Below are positions 43,282-54,503 of a DNA stretch of 64,000 nucleotides, one piece after another (position 1 is the stretch's first letter; the number at the start of each line of letters is the position of its first letter). Below the pieces are notes generated by a model that ran no database searches, was not told where the DNA came from, and worked only from the letters and a program-made list of their open reading frames with translations. Both the position numbers and the translations under genes were made by a program. This DNA is from Undaria pinnatifida (taxonomy: Eukaryota > Sar > Phaeophyceae > Laminariales > Alariaceae), in the NCBI GenBank assembly GCA_012845835.1, contig JABAKD010000011.1, positions 2,844,501 through 2,908,500 on the forward strand, given 5' to 3'.

Positions 43282-45103
43282 TTTGTGGCGCTGGTGGCGG
43301 CCAGCATGTACGTCGTCCCGGGCGCAGCGGTTGCGACGACGGCTGACGCTGGCGTCGCGATGCCCGCTACCCAGAGCCTATGGTTGTTCGGTGAGCGCCC
43401 CCCTCCCCCCCCCCCGCGCGACATTATTTCATTCCAGTACCTATTAAATAACTAAAGCAACGGTACGCTACCGAGTGGGTATACCCATTGCGGCAACTAT
43501 TAACAGGGCTTCTTAGTGTTCCCAACACTAGCCGATTTTCGTCGAAGTTTTGCAAAGGTCGTCAGAGTACCAATACCATCCAGTACCAGTAATTGTCAAG
43601 CTTACAAGTACTCCAGGTACTCAGTCATTTGCAGCTTTAGGTGCTCCAGATACTCGCAGGTACTCAATCATTTCCGTCTGTAGGTAATCCAGGTACTCAC
43701 GGGTACGCAGTCATTTCAAAGCTTTAGATACTCCAGGTGCTCGGAGGTACTATTAATAGTCACTTTCAGCTTTAGGTACTCCAGATACTCGCAGGTGCTC
43801 AAGCCATTTTCAGCTTTGGGCACTCCAGCTACTCGCAGGCACTCAGCCATTGTCAGCTCTAGGTACCCCAGGTACCTACAGGTACTCAGTCATCTCAGCT
43901 TTTGTTACGCGAGGTACTTCCGAGTACTCCGTCATCTTCAGCTTTTGGTAGTCCAGGTGCTCGCGAGTACTCAGTCACAATCAGCTTCAGGAACTCCAGG
44001 GACTGAGTCATTGTAAATGACTGGGTTTTGGTATTATGACGACTTTTGCATGTCTACGTGTCTTTTTCATGCATGATGCAGCGATAAAATAATACGTACT
44101 CGTACATGCATGCAACAGGGAAGACCAACAACGAAACAACCGAAAAAAAAACGCGGAAAAAACAAGTAACACACAAAGGTACTCGGAGTACTTTATTTTC
44201 AGCTGCAGGTGATTTAGGTACTCGCAGGTATGATGCTGAGTAGTTTTCAGCTTTAGGGTTTTAGGGTTTGTTTCGGCGTGTTCCGCACCTTGCGCGGGTT
44301 TACCCTGTAAGACTGCAAAACTATTCTACACTAACTCCAAGCGTTTTTGTCCCCAAAACATGGGTGCAGTTGTGACAGGGCAACCTTGTACACGTCGGAC
44401 AGATCAGATCCTGCGTAATGATCTGTGTGATCTGTGTATTTCAGGGAAGAAAGATCATCGGTCTATACGATCTTCATGACCTATAGATCATGTCGCCGGG
44501 TAGTAGCCGTGTGATCTCAATGATCTGGCACACGTTTCCTGGGTTGGATCTGTACTGTCAATACAAAGCTCCTGCACAACATATCATGACGACAGGTATA
44601 GGATCTATATGATATATATGATATGTATGATCTGTGTGATCTGTATGATCAGTATGATCTGCATTAACTATATGATCTGTATGATCTATGTTATCTGGAT
44701 CGTGATGTATCCGATTTGTTTTCACCTTGCGTTTACACTGCTGCACTGCACGCAGGCGCGGCCCTTCTCATGGCGGCTGCCGTCGGGTTCTTCGCTCCTC
44801 GTGCTGGGATTTCGACGGAGGGGTTGACTTGCGCAACGGGGATAGGGGTGGCACTGCCTTACCGAGGCACCCGACGATGCGTGTACCTGGTGAGGGCCAG
44901 CGACATTTACGCCCAAGTGCCTTTCACGTGTGTTTTTTGCCCCTTCGCAGCATATTCAAGCAGGAGGTTCTTTGTATTATTTAAAAAATGAAAAAATGCA
45001 CTTCAGCTGTATCGATCAAAAAGTAATTTTCGATCAAAACTCGGCTTTGCAAGCTGCGTGTGATACTTCGATCGCGCGTGTTACGGGGTGTATACCCTTG
45101 TGA
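43282..45103 (+). CDS. Unrecognised membrane protein, two well-supported exons plus a possible third
   Basis: Exon 43282-43390 begins after a pyrimidine-rich tract and AAAG, and ends TTCG before GTGAGC (phase 1). Exon 44756-44889 begins after a strong tract ending GCACGCAG and ends CTG before GTGAGG. Joining them keeps phase and reads 'MPATQSLWLFGAALLMAAAV'. The first exon is hydrophobic ('FVALVAASMYVVPGAAVA'), like a signal peptide or first membrane segment; the second contributes another ('GAALLMAAAVGFFAP') and a polar loop ('TRRCVYL'). A third exon may start at 44951 after TTTTTTGCCCCTTCGCAG and runs in frame to TGA at 45101-45103, but from about 44977 it is CORE-1 repeat. The start codon exon was not found. 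Family unknown. Confidence 0.5.
43590..44250 (+). repeat. Minisatellite in the intron: 'AGGTACTCCAGGTACTCGCA'
   Basis: About eight irregular units of 44-55 bp with 'TCAGCTTTAGGTACTCCAG' and 'GGTACTCAGTCATT', mainly 43590-44010, plus a last unit near 44180-44250 that runs into TTTAGGGTTTTAGGG. Lies between exons 43282-43390 and 44756-44889. Confidence 0.75.
44390..44705 (+). repeat. GATC-rich repeat and TATGATCTG microsatellite
   Basis: 44390-44600 is the uninterrupted counterpart of 18430-18600 plus 18838-18870. 44600-44705 is a run of ~10-bp 'TATGATCTGTG' units. Confidence 0.65.
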
Positions 45104-45240
45104 AGGATACAGGTCGGTGACTCCCCTGCTAATACCAGGGTCAACAGGACTAGGACATTCAGCCTTGTTCTGCGCTCGGAAACTGTATAATCCGCATTGA
45201 GGGGGACAAAACCAGACATCTGTGGAAGTCGGTATGCATG
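44977..45240 (+). repeat. CORE-1 repeat, full copy
   Basis: 'GCACTTCAGCTGTATCGATC', 'CTCGGCTTTGCAAGCTGCG', 'ACTTCGATCGCGCGTGTTAC' and 'AGGTCGGTGACTCCCC'. Begins within the possible third exon of the 43282 gene. Confidence 0.75.
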
Positions 45241-45258
45241 AAACAGTAAGTGTTGTAG

Positions 45259-46338
45259 CACGGGCGTCCGGAAAAAAAATCCTGGACCCTCACTCACATT
45301 TTTACATTTTAGGCCGATTGGAGGGGGGGTAGGGGGGGGGGTGGGTGCTTCCATACTAAATCCTATACAATAAGCACTCAATGACTGGAACAAGTCCATG
45401 GCTGTGTTATCCAGGCATAGGGTCAGGTGAATACTCAGTGGCGGAGCACAGAGCAAGCAGAAGAAGCGACATGTAGGGCCTAGCCAAAAACAGCAGCAAG
45501 CTCTGTGTATGTAGGTGAACTTGGGTGAACCGAACGGCCGGGTCCATGCAATTGTATTGTGATAAAATCATGAAACCTAGCAGACAATTGCCTATGTAAG
45601 TTTATGTAGCCGACCCCAAAGTGAGTCGGGTGACTAGAGCAGCGACCACTACACTACTGTGTGTCCTGCAACGGCCACACAACAACCTGCTTGTCGAGGT
45701 AGCTGGAGGATCTGCGCAAACATTCATTGTCATGGACTCCAACGTGTGCTCTGCCCTCACTTCTTCAGAGAGAGGGGGGAGGGGGTTGGATTCGGGAGGG
45801 CCAAGAACGGTTCGAAACAAGAAGGTAGTAGTATCATTTCATGTAACACAATGTAACAAGTTCATGTCAGTGCCAACGCCAACGTGCCAATAATTTGCAC
45901 ATATAATATATCGCATCAACTCCCACACCTAACTCAAGCGCACCTCCAACACTGCCAACAATGCCCAACCGCATGTTTGTTTGTGAAGCACGGAGAACAG
46001 ACCACTCATGATAATAATATATGTGTGGCTCGTTTGGGCTCGCTCGCGCGCATTGTTTTCCAGCACGCCTCCAACAATGCAGCATCCATCCCAATCCAAA
46101 CGCATGTTTGTGAAGCACACAAAGCAGCCCACGGAGGACATATGGCTCGTTTGGGCTCGTGCGCACTGTTTCCACAACATCTTGCTGATCAAATGACGAC
46201 CTAAGACTCTACAAGCCTGGGAAATACATGTCTAGTTTGAGGGGAAAAAAAAATGAAAATAGGGACTTTTTTTGGGGGGGGGTAGGGGGGGCGGTGGGTA
46301 GGGTGAGGGTCCAGGTTTTTTTTTTCCGGACGCCCTTG
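45259..46338. mobile_element. 1080-bp non-autonomous TIR element with 7-bp target duplication
   Basis: The left end reads CACGGGCGTCCGGAAAAAAA and the right end, inverted, CAAGGGCGTCCGGAAAAAAA. Both continue through an A run to 'CCTGGACCCTCAC', about 34 bp of TIR. GTTGTAG flanks both sides (45252-45258 and 46339-46345), a likely target-site duplication. No transposase is recognised. Inside, 45939-46170 holds two ~115-bp tandem copies ('CCAACAATGC', 'CATGTTTGTGAAGCAC', 'GGCTCGTTTGGGCTCG'). 45602-45895 has open frames without family match. Confidence 0.7.
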
Positions 46339-46345
46339 GTTGTAG

Positions 46346-46904
46346 TGTTGTTTAGCTCTTGGAGTGAGCTACTTGGGTCTACCGGGTTTGTACGCAAGTT
46401 TTTGTGTACTCCCTGTATATGCGGCAGGCCTGCGGAGGTCCAGCCCAGGCCTGATGCTCGGGTTGTCAGAGCTGTCGAGTCATGATGGAACATGCGGTGG
46501 ACGTCGATCGCTACTGCTCCGAAGTGATCTCTCTCCTGCTCTTGATGTAATGCAAAGACACACTCACACACCTGTATTGATCGAATGAAGACCGACGAGT
46601 GAGATATGGCGTTCTGCATCAGGCGTCGGGCGGTGCACACTTGATCCTAAAGCTCTTCGAGAATATTATACGTCGTATGGTACATTCCCCTCTGCTTGGC
46701 AACAGGCTGTAGGGGTCGCGCATCGATTGGCTGCTTTGACGTATTTTTCGCTCCACGATCGATTTTCGTTGCGATATGATACCTTCGTTTACACGTGCCG
46801 TACAAGACGGACGGTAGCTAGAAACCGCGCTCGACCTTTGGACGATCGCATATTGAGAGTCAGCGGGTGTCGGGTATCTTAATTTTATAAATTTGTTGTA
46901 ACAA
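46346..46904. other. No gene seen
   Basis: No coding or repeat signal that I can support. Confidence 0.35.
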
Positions 46905-46970
46905 CTTCAGCTGTGAGTTCGACGAATTTTAGGGTCGATACTCATCTTTGCAAGCTGCGTACTAGACCGG
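46905..46970 (+). repeat. CORE-1 core only
   Basis: 'ACTTCAGCTGTGAGTTCGAC' and 'ACTCATCTTTGCAAGCTGCG' at core spacing, with unrelated flanks. Confidence 0.65.
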
Positions 46971-47061
46971 TCGCCCGTTTTCAGTCAAGTTTTTTATATT
47001 ATTGGGTAGTCCAGTTGACCTTTTTATCGTGGTTCGTACACGTGCTTTGGTCGAGGTGCGC

Positions 47062-47435
47062 TGGCTCTTTTTTTTTTGGCTTCTGAGGGTGGTGGCTTGG
47101 GGAGCTTCCGAAATTAAAACTGACGTTTTGAGTAGAACTGAAAGTGCAGCCCTATGGAAGAAAAAAAACGCCTGCTACGGTACAGATGCACCACTTCTGC
47201 CCTGCCTGCAAGGTTCCTCACTTGAGAAGCTCCATACCCCCACCCAAATTGGCTCTTTTTTTTCGCTTCTGAAGGTGGTGGCTTGAGGAGCTCTATGCCT
47301 TTTGAGGCAAAAACTGATGTTTTGAGTAACACTGAAAGTGCAGCCCAATGGAAAAAAAAACGCCTGCTACGGTACAGGTGCAGACCACTTCTGCAAAAAG
47401 GTTCCTCACTTGAGGAGCCCAAACTGGCTCTTTTC
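47062..47435 (+). repeat. 187-bp tandem duplication
   Basis: Two copies share 'GGTGGTGGCTTG', 'ACTGAAAGTGCAGCCC', 'CGCCTGCTACGGTACAG' and 'AAGGTTCCTCACTTGAG'. The second starts at about 47249; a third start (GGCTCTTTT) is at 47432. Confidence 0.8.
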
Positions 47436-48152
47436 GAGAAAAGTGGGAAGCGCCAACCCGACGAACAGACCCAGATGGGCTACTTGTACGTGTACAGAAA
47501 AGGAAAGATAATGAATGACCAAAAGAAAAATGGAATTATGTGGGGACGATTTTGAGTTTAGGTTAAGAAGCCACGTAGTTCGGAAATTATTTTAGCCAAA
47601 AAGTGCCCCACCTCCATCGTCGTACAGTAGCACGCGTCCAAACCCAATCCCTAGGTATACAATCAAACGTATAGTTGCTATATATGCCATTAGCATCGTT
47701 GATAACATTGTGTTGTTGATTTTCGTTCACCCTGGCAACATCCGTGGGAATGTATATATATATATATGTGCACGGGGCGGCCGGTCGCAGGCTTGTGCGT
47801 AAGCACAAAAGGGAGGATGGGGGTAAGACACGATGCCAAGAGATACGTATGTGATATTAAGGTATTTATTTCGATCAACAGTGAGGCGAGGAGAAAACGG
47901 AAAATGAGCAAATAGCAACGTTCCCGGCGCAGGGAAGGGACACAATTGAAAGCAGAAGCCGGTAGCTGATACCTGCTATACCTCGTTCAGCACCAACAGT
48001 TTTGACACCATGTAAATGAACAAGGTGGAAGGTTGGAGGAAAATGCAGAAATAGAGACATACAAAAGAAACATGGAAACACGACATGAATGCGGATGGCA
48101 AGTAAGAGCCGAAAGTGAAAGCAGGGAACGGCATCACTGAAAAAGCACAACG
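47436..48152. other. No gene seen
   Basis: Includes a (TA)n run at 47752-47766. No coding signal. Confidence 0.4.

Positions 48153-48251
<99 letters not shown>
48153..48251 (+). repeat. CAA trinucleotide repeat, about 33 units
   Basis: Uninterrupted ACAACA run. Readable as poly-Gln on plus or poly-Cys/Leu on minus, but neither frame leads into conserved sequence. Confidence 0.95.
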
Positions 48252-48499
48252 GCTGCATGACAGCGTGGAGGGTTGCACAGGCGTGTTAATTATGTTATTA
48301 CGCCGCCAGCAGTATAAACTGGGTTTTGGTCCAGAACTGAAAACATGGGCAAATTTTTTGCAAATTTTTTGCATGAAATTATTCTCGCTTCAGCCAAGGC
48401 ATTGTCCGAGAAGGAAAATATTGGTACTTGGTGTAGCGCAGGGAAGGGAGAGATGCAACCCTTACAGCATTTGTTTCCAAAGACCGCCCTTACACAGCA

Positions 48500-49245
48500 A
48501 CAACAGCAACACCAGAATATTGATAAATCGCAACAAAAATGACACAACACTACGCGAAATCCTCATTATACCCAAAAAAATCACACGAAATAACACCGAA
48601 CAATTACAAATCACGCAAAGTCGCAAGATATCACTTGGAATATCGATAAATCACTCAAAATATCAGGCAAAATACATAAAATCACACAACAGTACACATG
48701 TAATCCTCACAATATCAAAGCAAGTAACACGAAATCAAACAACAAAACAAATAACACAAAATCGCGGGGTATCACTCGAAATTTTGGAAGCAATTTCGAT
48801 AAATCTTGATCAATCGCAACAAAAAATAATTAAACGTACACAACACTACACGAATATCCTCACGATATGAAAAAAATCACACAAAATTACACACAACAAA
48901 CAAAATCACCCCAAGTCACACCAAATCATAAAATATTACCTCAAATCATTCGAAATCTCGTGAAATTTCACCAAAAAAAATACACCAACCCACACAAAAC
49001 TACTACACGAAGTCCTTACAATATCAACAAGAAAAAAAATCACTCGCAATGACTAAAATTACACGAAGTCACGAACTCATCACTCGAAATCTCGAGCAAT
49101 TACTCGAAATAGCAACAAAGATATGGAAAATCGCACATAATTACACGAGATCCTTACGAAATATTTACAATATTAAAAAAAAATCACCAAAAAAGTCACA
49201 AAGCAAACATCACAAAAAAAAACGCACACACACGCTCTCGGCCCA
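48500..49245 (+). repeat. A/C-rich, G-poor degenerate repeat tract
   Basis: Words such as 'AAATCACACGAAAT', 'AAATCACTCGAAAT' and 'TACACGAAATCCTCAC' recur about every 20-45 bp. Strong strand asymmetry (A and C far above G). Open frames here are a by-product of the bias. Confidence 0.65.
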
Positions 49246-51204
49246 CCTGTATCGGGGATTGACACAAATAACAACCCGTATCTGCACGTAATTACATACC
49301 GGTCGAGGCGAGGCCCGTTGTCGACGCTTCCGCGCTCGCGTCCTGTGCCTCGTATGAAGCGCTTCGCCTTCGATGTTGCTTCTTGCTCTCGCTAATTCCC
49401 CGATTCGCCGACTAGCGATGAATTCGAGCATTATGAGATCACAGATTATCTGGTCCAGCGAGCGACCGCTGTCCAGTTGTAAACAACAGCTCTGTCTGTT
49501 CGCGTGTTCTACCAGTCTGCCAGCACCGCCCCTTGCGATATCCACTTGGTATCCCCAAAAGCGCGATCAACCAAACAATGCCAGCTGCTGCTGTCAAAGT
49601 GAGCTACGTACTTCGTATTCCGCCGAAGAATATGAACCATAACGCCGAATTCTCTCAAGAACAACAATCAACATATTATTCTTATATCGGTTCCCGATTC
49701 CTAATAATACTTCTCAACAGCAAATCGATCAACATAGATATGCTACCTCGATTAGGCCCTCGATTTCCACCGCATTCAACATACATGATACGTGCGAGAA
49801 CGAAAAAAGCAAAAAAAAACACGGTGCTCTCGACACTCAACAGCCTCGTACACCCCGTTCGTCCTCCCTCTGCCGACATGCCTCCGATTCGAGCACGGCC
49901 ACGCTCTCCGTCCTCTATCTATCAGGGAGGTCCGTTGGTCTGGGCGGTGTGGGATGGGCACGCCGTTTGAGCTAGTTCGACACCTCGCCGACTGGGATTG
50001 AACTTTTACCCGTTTTGGTGTTGCTTTGCTCCCTGTACGGGAAGGTAAGAACCGCTGGGGTAATATCCAACAGTTCCTACTTGCCGTCCAAAAAAATGCG
50101 CGCTCTGATTTTCTTCGTACAGCAGTTCTCGCGCTCGAGCTCTGTACATACTGGTATACCTAGCTCTCTCCGAGCTGCTGGTGTAGATACTGCTGTACGC
50201 AGGACATACCGTACGTAGCAACGTTGACAGTACATGCGTAGCTCCATCACAGCTGCTACTGCTGCACATATCACACGTGCTGCTGTAGAACACGTACCTC
50301 TCTGATCTCTCTCCCCTCTCCGCAGAAATTTTGATAAATTGCAGTTTCGACGAAGCCTGGGTGGTATGTGTTCTTCGGGGCGTTTGAATTTTCTCTCAGA
50401 ACCGACCACGCAACCTCCCGTGCAGGCGTCCACCGTGGCGACGCCGGCCGGGTAGCCGACCCCCCCCGTGGGTCGGACGTGAGAGAAAACGTACCGGAGA
50501 AAAATGGCGAATAAATAGACCCTGTCGGTAGCAAATGCGCCAAAACGCTCACAGGGCAAGCTTTTTCGGAGATCTCGTCGTAGATCTCGACATCAAGGCC
50601 TTGCGCAGGCGCTACGGTGCTGAGCGGGCGGATCCACGACGCCGGCCATTGCAGGCGAGGCGGGGGCACGCCTCAGCGAAGAAACCGCGCCGAAAGGCGG
50701 CCAGAGGCGGAAGAGTCCGCAAATGAAAGAAAGTGTCAGATCAGCCTAAGGAGTATGATATGTAGGTATATTTACATCCAAAGGATCCTACATCTGTAAA
50801 AACGAGCGGCGCCGGTGTATCACGCATCTTGCAAAAATGAGCATGAACCCTTAAATTTGTCTAACTCACAGCCAGCTGACGATTGTTTAGAACATTTTTG
50901 AAAAAAAATAATATTGCGAAACAAGAATGACGTCTCCTTTCTGATGATGTTGGTCTAAGAAGCTCCCTGTCATTGAGAAATAGTTTCTGCCAAAAAGAGG
51001 TATACCTTAAATACCTCCATCATATATGACTATGCCCCATTTCCTGTTCGCAGCTTGGCCCCTTTAGAAAGAAACCCCCGATTTTAGGGTACCAAAAACT
51101 ACGTAAGAATATTGTGAGGAACATTTTTTGCAATAGTAAAAGGGCGTTTTTTTTTCTCCGTGGGCTCTGAAAGGAAAAATGCCAATATACCATTAAATGT
51201 CATG
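49246..51204. other. No gene seen
   Basis: Several 100-160 codon open frames on both strands overlap one another. None has a recognisable domain or consistent splice sites. Confidence 0.35.
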
Positions 51205-52160
51205 GGTTAGGGTTGGCTTGGGTTAGGGTTATAGGTGTTAGGGTTAGGGGTAGGGAATTAAATGGCATGGTCACGGGCAACGTTTGCGTGCCATGTGCGC
51301 GCCAGTCTGGAGTTGCTTATGCGTATGAGGCATTACTTCTCTTAATGCTTCTCTTGTTCCAGCATTTTGCTCGGTGCCCCCCGTTCAAGCCTTCCCTGAA
51401 GTTTGTGTCCAGAGCACAACGATCGCTTGACTATCTGGGGAAGAAGCGTACTTTTTTGTACGTTGCACCGCTGCCTCCAATTTTTCGGACAAGGCTGGTC
51501 TTCCTGTGGACAACCCCTCAACCTTTTTTCGGGTTATGCACTTTTTCTTCCCCACTATTTGCAAGTCATCTGCCCCCAAAAATACGAATAAATATCTGGA
51601 ACTTTCATTTTTTCTCTGTTATTACCCCGTACCAAACATCCCTTTATCCTACATGGAAACCTCCGGAAATTTCTTGTTTTTTCATTGATCTGTATTCGTA
51701 CCCGTTACCCCCCCAAGCACAAGGTCGCCCCTACGACAACCTTCCTCATGTACTCCACAGTTCATCACTAGTGTGTTCGCCGTGGCCCAGCTTCTCCGGC
51801 CCAGTGGTTAATAGTGCACACAAAATCCTAATTCTTCGTTACAGCTCCATTACGATAAAGTCCCCAACGGGCGGGGTTAGGGTTGTGGGTTAGGTTTGGA
51901 GTCGAATCAACTATTTTGAGGCGCCTTTGCCGGTCTCAACGCACAAAATCGTATGACATGAAGTACCCAATATGTTTCGCTTTCTTGGGGTTCGTAGGCT
52001 TCTCGTGTGCTTTGATGTTGGATAAAAGTACCAAATATATTTTGCTTTATTAGGGCGTTTAGAATGTTTTTTTCGTGTTTTTTTTCTTGTCTTTTTTTCC
52101 AACGAATCACGAGGGGGCGTCGACCCAACCCAACACTCAACCCTAACCCTAGCCCTGTTC
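51205..52160. repeat. Interstitial telomere-like tracts in opposite orientations
   Basis: 51205-51257 has several TTAGGG and variants ('GGGTTAGGGTTATAGG'). 51876-51897 has 'GGGGTTAGGGTTGTGGGTTA'. 52130-52155 has the reverse ('CTCAACCCTAACCCTAGCCC'). The ~870 bp between shows no supported gene. Confidence 0.7.
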
Positions 52161-52254
52161 CTACAGCAAGGGTCCCACAGTGCGGCGGCGGTGTGCGAGA
52201 GCATTATGGCCGCCCTAGAGAGGAAGCCTCCTTAGTCATTCCAGGTTAAAAGTG

Positions 52255-52335
52255 CAATGTAACAGACGCGCCAAGCGATTTTGACCGCCTTATATCGGGA
52301 TACCGCCTTACTCAGAGCACACTATTGGGGGACCC
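52255..52335 (-). repeat. R5 AAGGCGGT repeat, minus-strand copy
   Basis: 'GATTTTGACCGCCTTATATC' and 'GGGATACCGCCTTACTC' are the reverse of 27455-27540. Confidence 0.65.
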
Positions 52336-54039
52336 CGACTGTATCGCTCCCCAACCCTTTGGTGAAGGCTCAGACCCGCGCGAAGTTTCGCCACGGGTTT
52401 CAGAAAATCTTATACAAACATGCGTACCACCTAAAAAAAACGAAATGTATTTAGTACTTTATCTGGGTGGTGTCTTGTTTTTTAGAACATCGCAAAGGCT
52501 TTTGACGGTTTTCGTCTCAAGATGGGCCGAGTCATATACACCCCCCCCCCCTTCATGGGCATCATGCAACAAGCTGAAGATGTTTTTTTTTTCTTCTCCT
52601 AACAACTGTTTTTTCACATTGAATGCGTTACTGCAGCTATCTTCGCTTTTGTAGGAACCCCGAATCCCTGAAAACCGGGGACACCCCTCCCACTGTTGGA
52701 AAACCCCCAAACCCGAAGCCGAGCTGAAAACCTTTAATATACGTAGATGACCCTCGTCTTTCGCGCCCCCCATGTTTGTCCCGACATTCCCACGAGTTAT
52801 GAAACAAAACGCCTCCGAAAAATCTCTCTCGCAACAAAAAAAGCCAGATTACTCTTGGTTCGGTTCCCGACCTCTAATAATATTCTCCTTTGTTTTGTGC
52901 GCTGGACTGCTCGTCCTCCTCCTCCTCCTCCTCCTCCTCCTCCTCCTCCTCCTCCTCCTCCTCCTCCTCCTTCTCCTGTTTTTGCGTGGCAGGACTACAA
53001 CGCGACATCGCCGATATTTCCTGAGGTGGGTGGGTGTTTTATTTTCAGTTGCCTTTGTTGTCTCGGGCACCGGTTGTGTATGCAAGGATACAAGAAGAAA
53101 ACCGCCATCGAGCAGTGCTGCGGTAAGGATTACATTTTGTTGAGACACAAAAAGAACGTTCTGGCGGGCCTCTTCAAGTGACGAGCGGCACGCCCGATGT
53201 GCTTTGATTCGATGCATATTTACATTTTTCGTTGTGTCACCTGGGCCACGTAGTACGATTTGTCCTCAAAAGTCGGGTGTTGGTTGAAACTACAGTGCCA
53301 CTCCGACAATATATTATACTTCGTAGATACTACTGCTTCATGGAAGGATATTCGATTTACATCGGAACGGCATCTACGCTATATTGTGGGAGGGCAAAAA
53401 TAATACTAATAAACATATATCAGTTGCTCCGTGTGTATGAAAAACGAAAACTAAACAATGCTCAAAATGGAATGGAGGGCATGCGGTGCTGCTATCAATA
53501 AACCTAAGACTCGTTTTGTAATCGTATCGCCATGTGGCTAGATAAAAAGATTTAAGCATCCATTCGTTGACTCGCGGATGTTTATTTTGTCGCCCCCTCC
53601 CCTACGATCTCGGGAGTTTCGCACATTTTTCAAGCATTGTTCATGTCGAGCTTAGATTCATTGTCGGATTGATGCAGAGCTCCTCAAGTGAATCTCAAAC
53701 CTCAGAAAAATGAGATGCGCCCCCAACTGTAGCTTAGATGCGCCCCCGACGGTAGCTTTCGTATTTTTCCCGTTGTCCCGGGCACCGGTCGTTAGGTAAG
53801 AACACAAGAAGAAGCCTCAGTTGACCTGAGATGGCCGTCGACTGGTGTTACGTGGCCAGCCGCAAGGCTCCACCGTTGTGGTGCTATAGGCTCGGCGGAC
53901 GCTGAAGACGCTACTAAAAAGTAGGCCAGGGCAACCGCTATGGGAAAGCGAGTCGGGGGGTACCAAGCTTATAGCCGCGACACATGCTGCGACAGAGGTG
54001 CACAATTTTCGACGCGTTCTACGATAGAGGTATACCTTG
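52336..54039. other. No gene seen; contains a CTC microsatellite
   Basis: (CTC)n from 52912 to 52971, about 20 units, followed by 'TTCTCCTG'. The 144- and 123-codon frames over it are driven by the repeat. 53500-54039 shows nothing supportable. Confidence 0.55.
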
Positions 54040-54285
54040 TTATGGCGAAAATGTTTCTGAATGACGGAGCTCCTTAACCTGCTAATACTATCGTCGGAAT
54101 ATAAATAAATAATAGGCCATTTTTTTGCATGACTTTCGTTGTATGCCTAGGCCATGGGATTTTTCATCCGGTAGCAGCTTTAGTTTTCTCCAAATTCAGT
54201 TTTTTCAGAGAGGTATTAACCTCCCAAACCGAGGAAACCTCAGGGAAAAAGTGGTGCAGCACCTCTATGGTAGCACGCGTCTTTC
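54040..54285 (+). repeat. R3 dispersed repeat, copy d
   Basis: 'GAAAATGTTTCTGAATGACG', 'GAGCTCCTTAACC', 'CTAGGCCATGGG', 'CAGCACCTCTATGGTAGCAC'. Confidence 0.7.
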
Positions 54286-54412
54286 CCTCTGAGGGTGGTT
54301 GCTTGAGGAGTTCTGTACTTTACCCGCTACCGGGTTTTAGGTTAAAAAAAATGAATGTGGAACCCGATGAACATAGCCATGCCCCTACAAGAACATCCAG
54401 AGGAATTTTTGT

Positions 54413-54503
54413 TTAACCCCTTTTGCAAATGGAAACCCGTTTTTTGGGGACATATTACCTGGAAATAGTATAGGTAGGGTTTTGGGCGCTCTAGAGGGGT
54501 TAA
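54413..54503. mobile_element. 91-bp TTAA-flanked MITE, intact copy
   Basis: TTAACCCCTTTTGCAAATGG at the left, GAGGGGTTAA at the right, TTAA on both sides, and 'GGAAATAGTATAGGTAGGG' inside. Confidence 0.7.

Noticed and set aside
48115-48870. 251-codon frame with a poly-Gln run
   Set aside because: Length comes from the CAA repeat and the G-poor tract that follows. No conserved segment, no splice support; all three frames of the repeat are open.
52747-53181. Pro-rich and Leu-rich frames over 52.9 kb
   Set aside because: Created by the CTC microsatellite. Neighbouring residues show no family resemblance.
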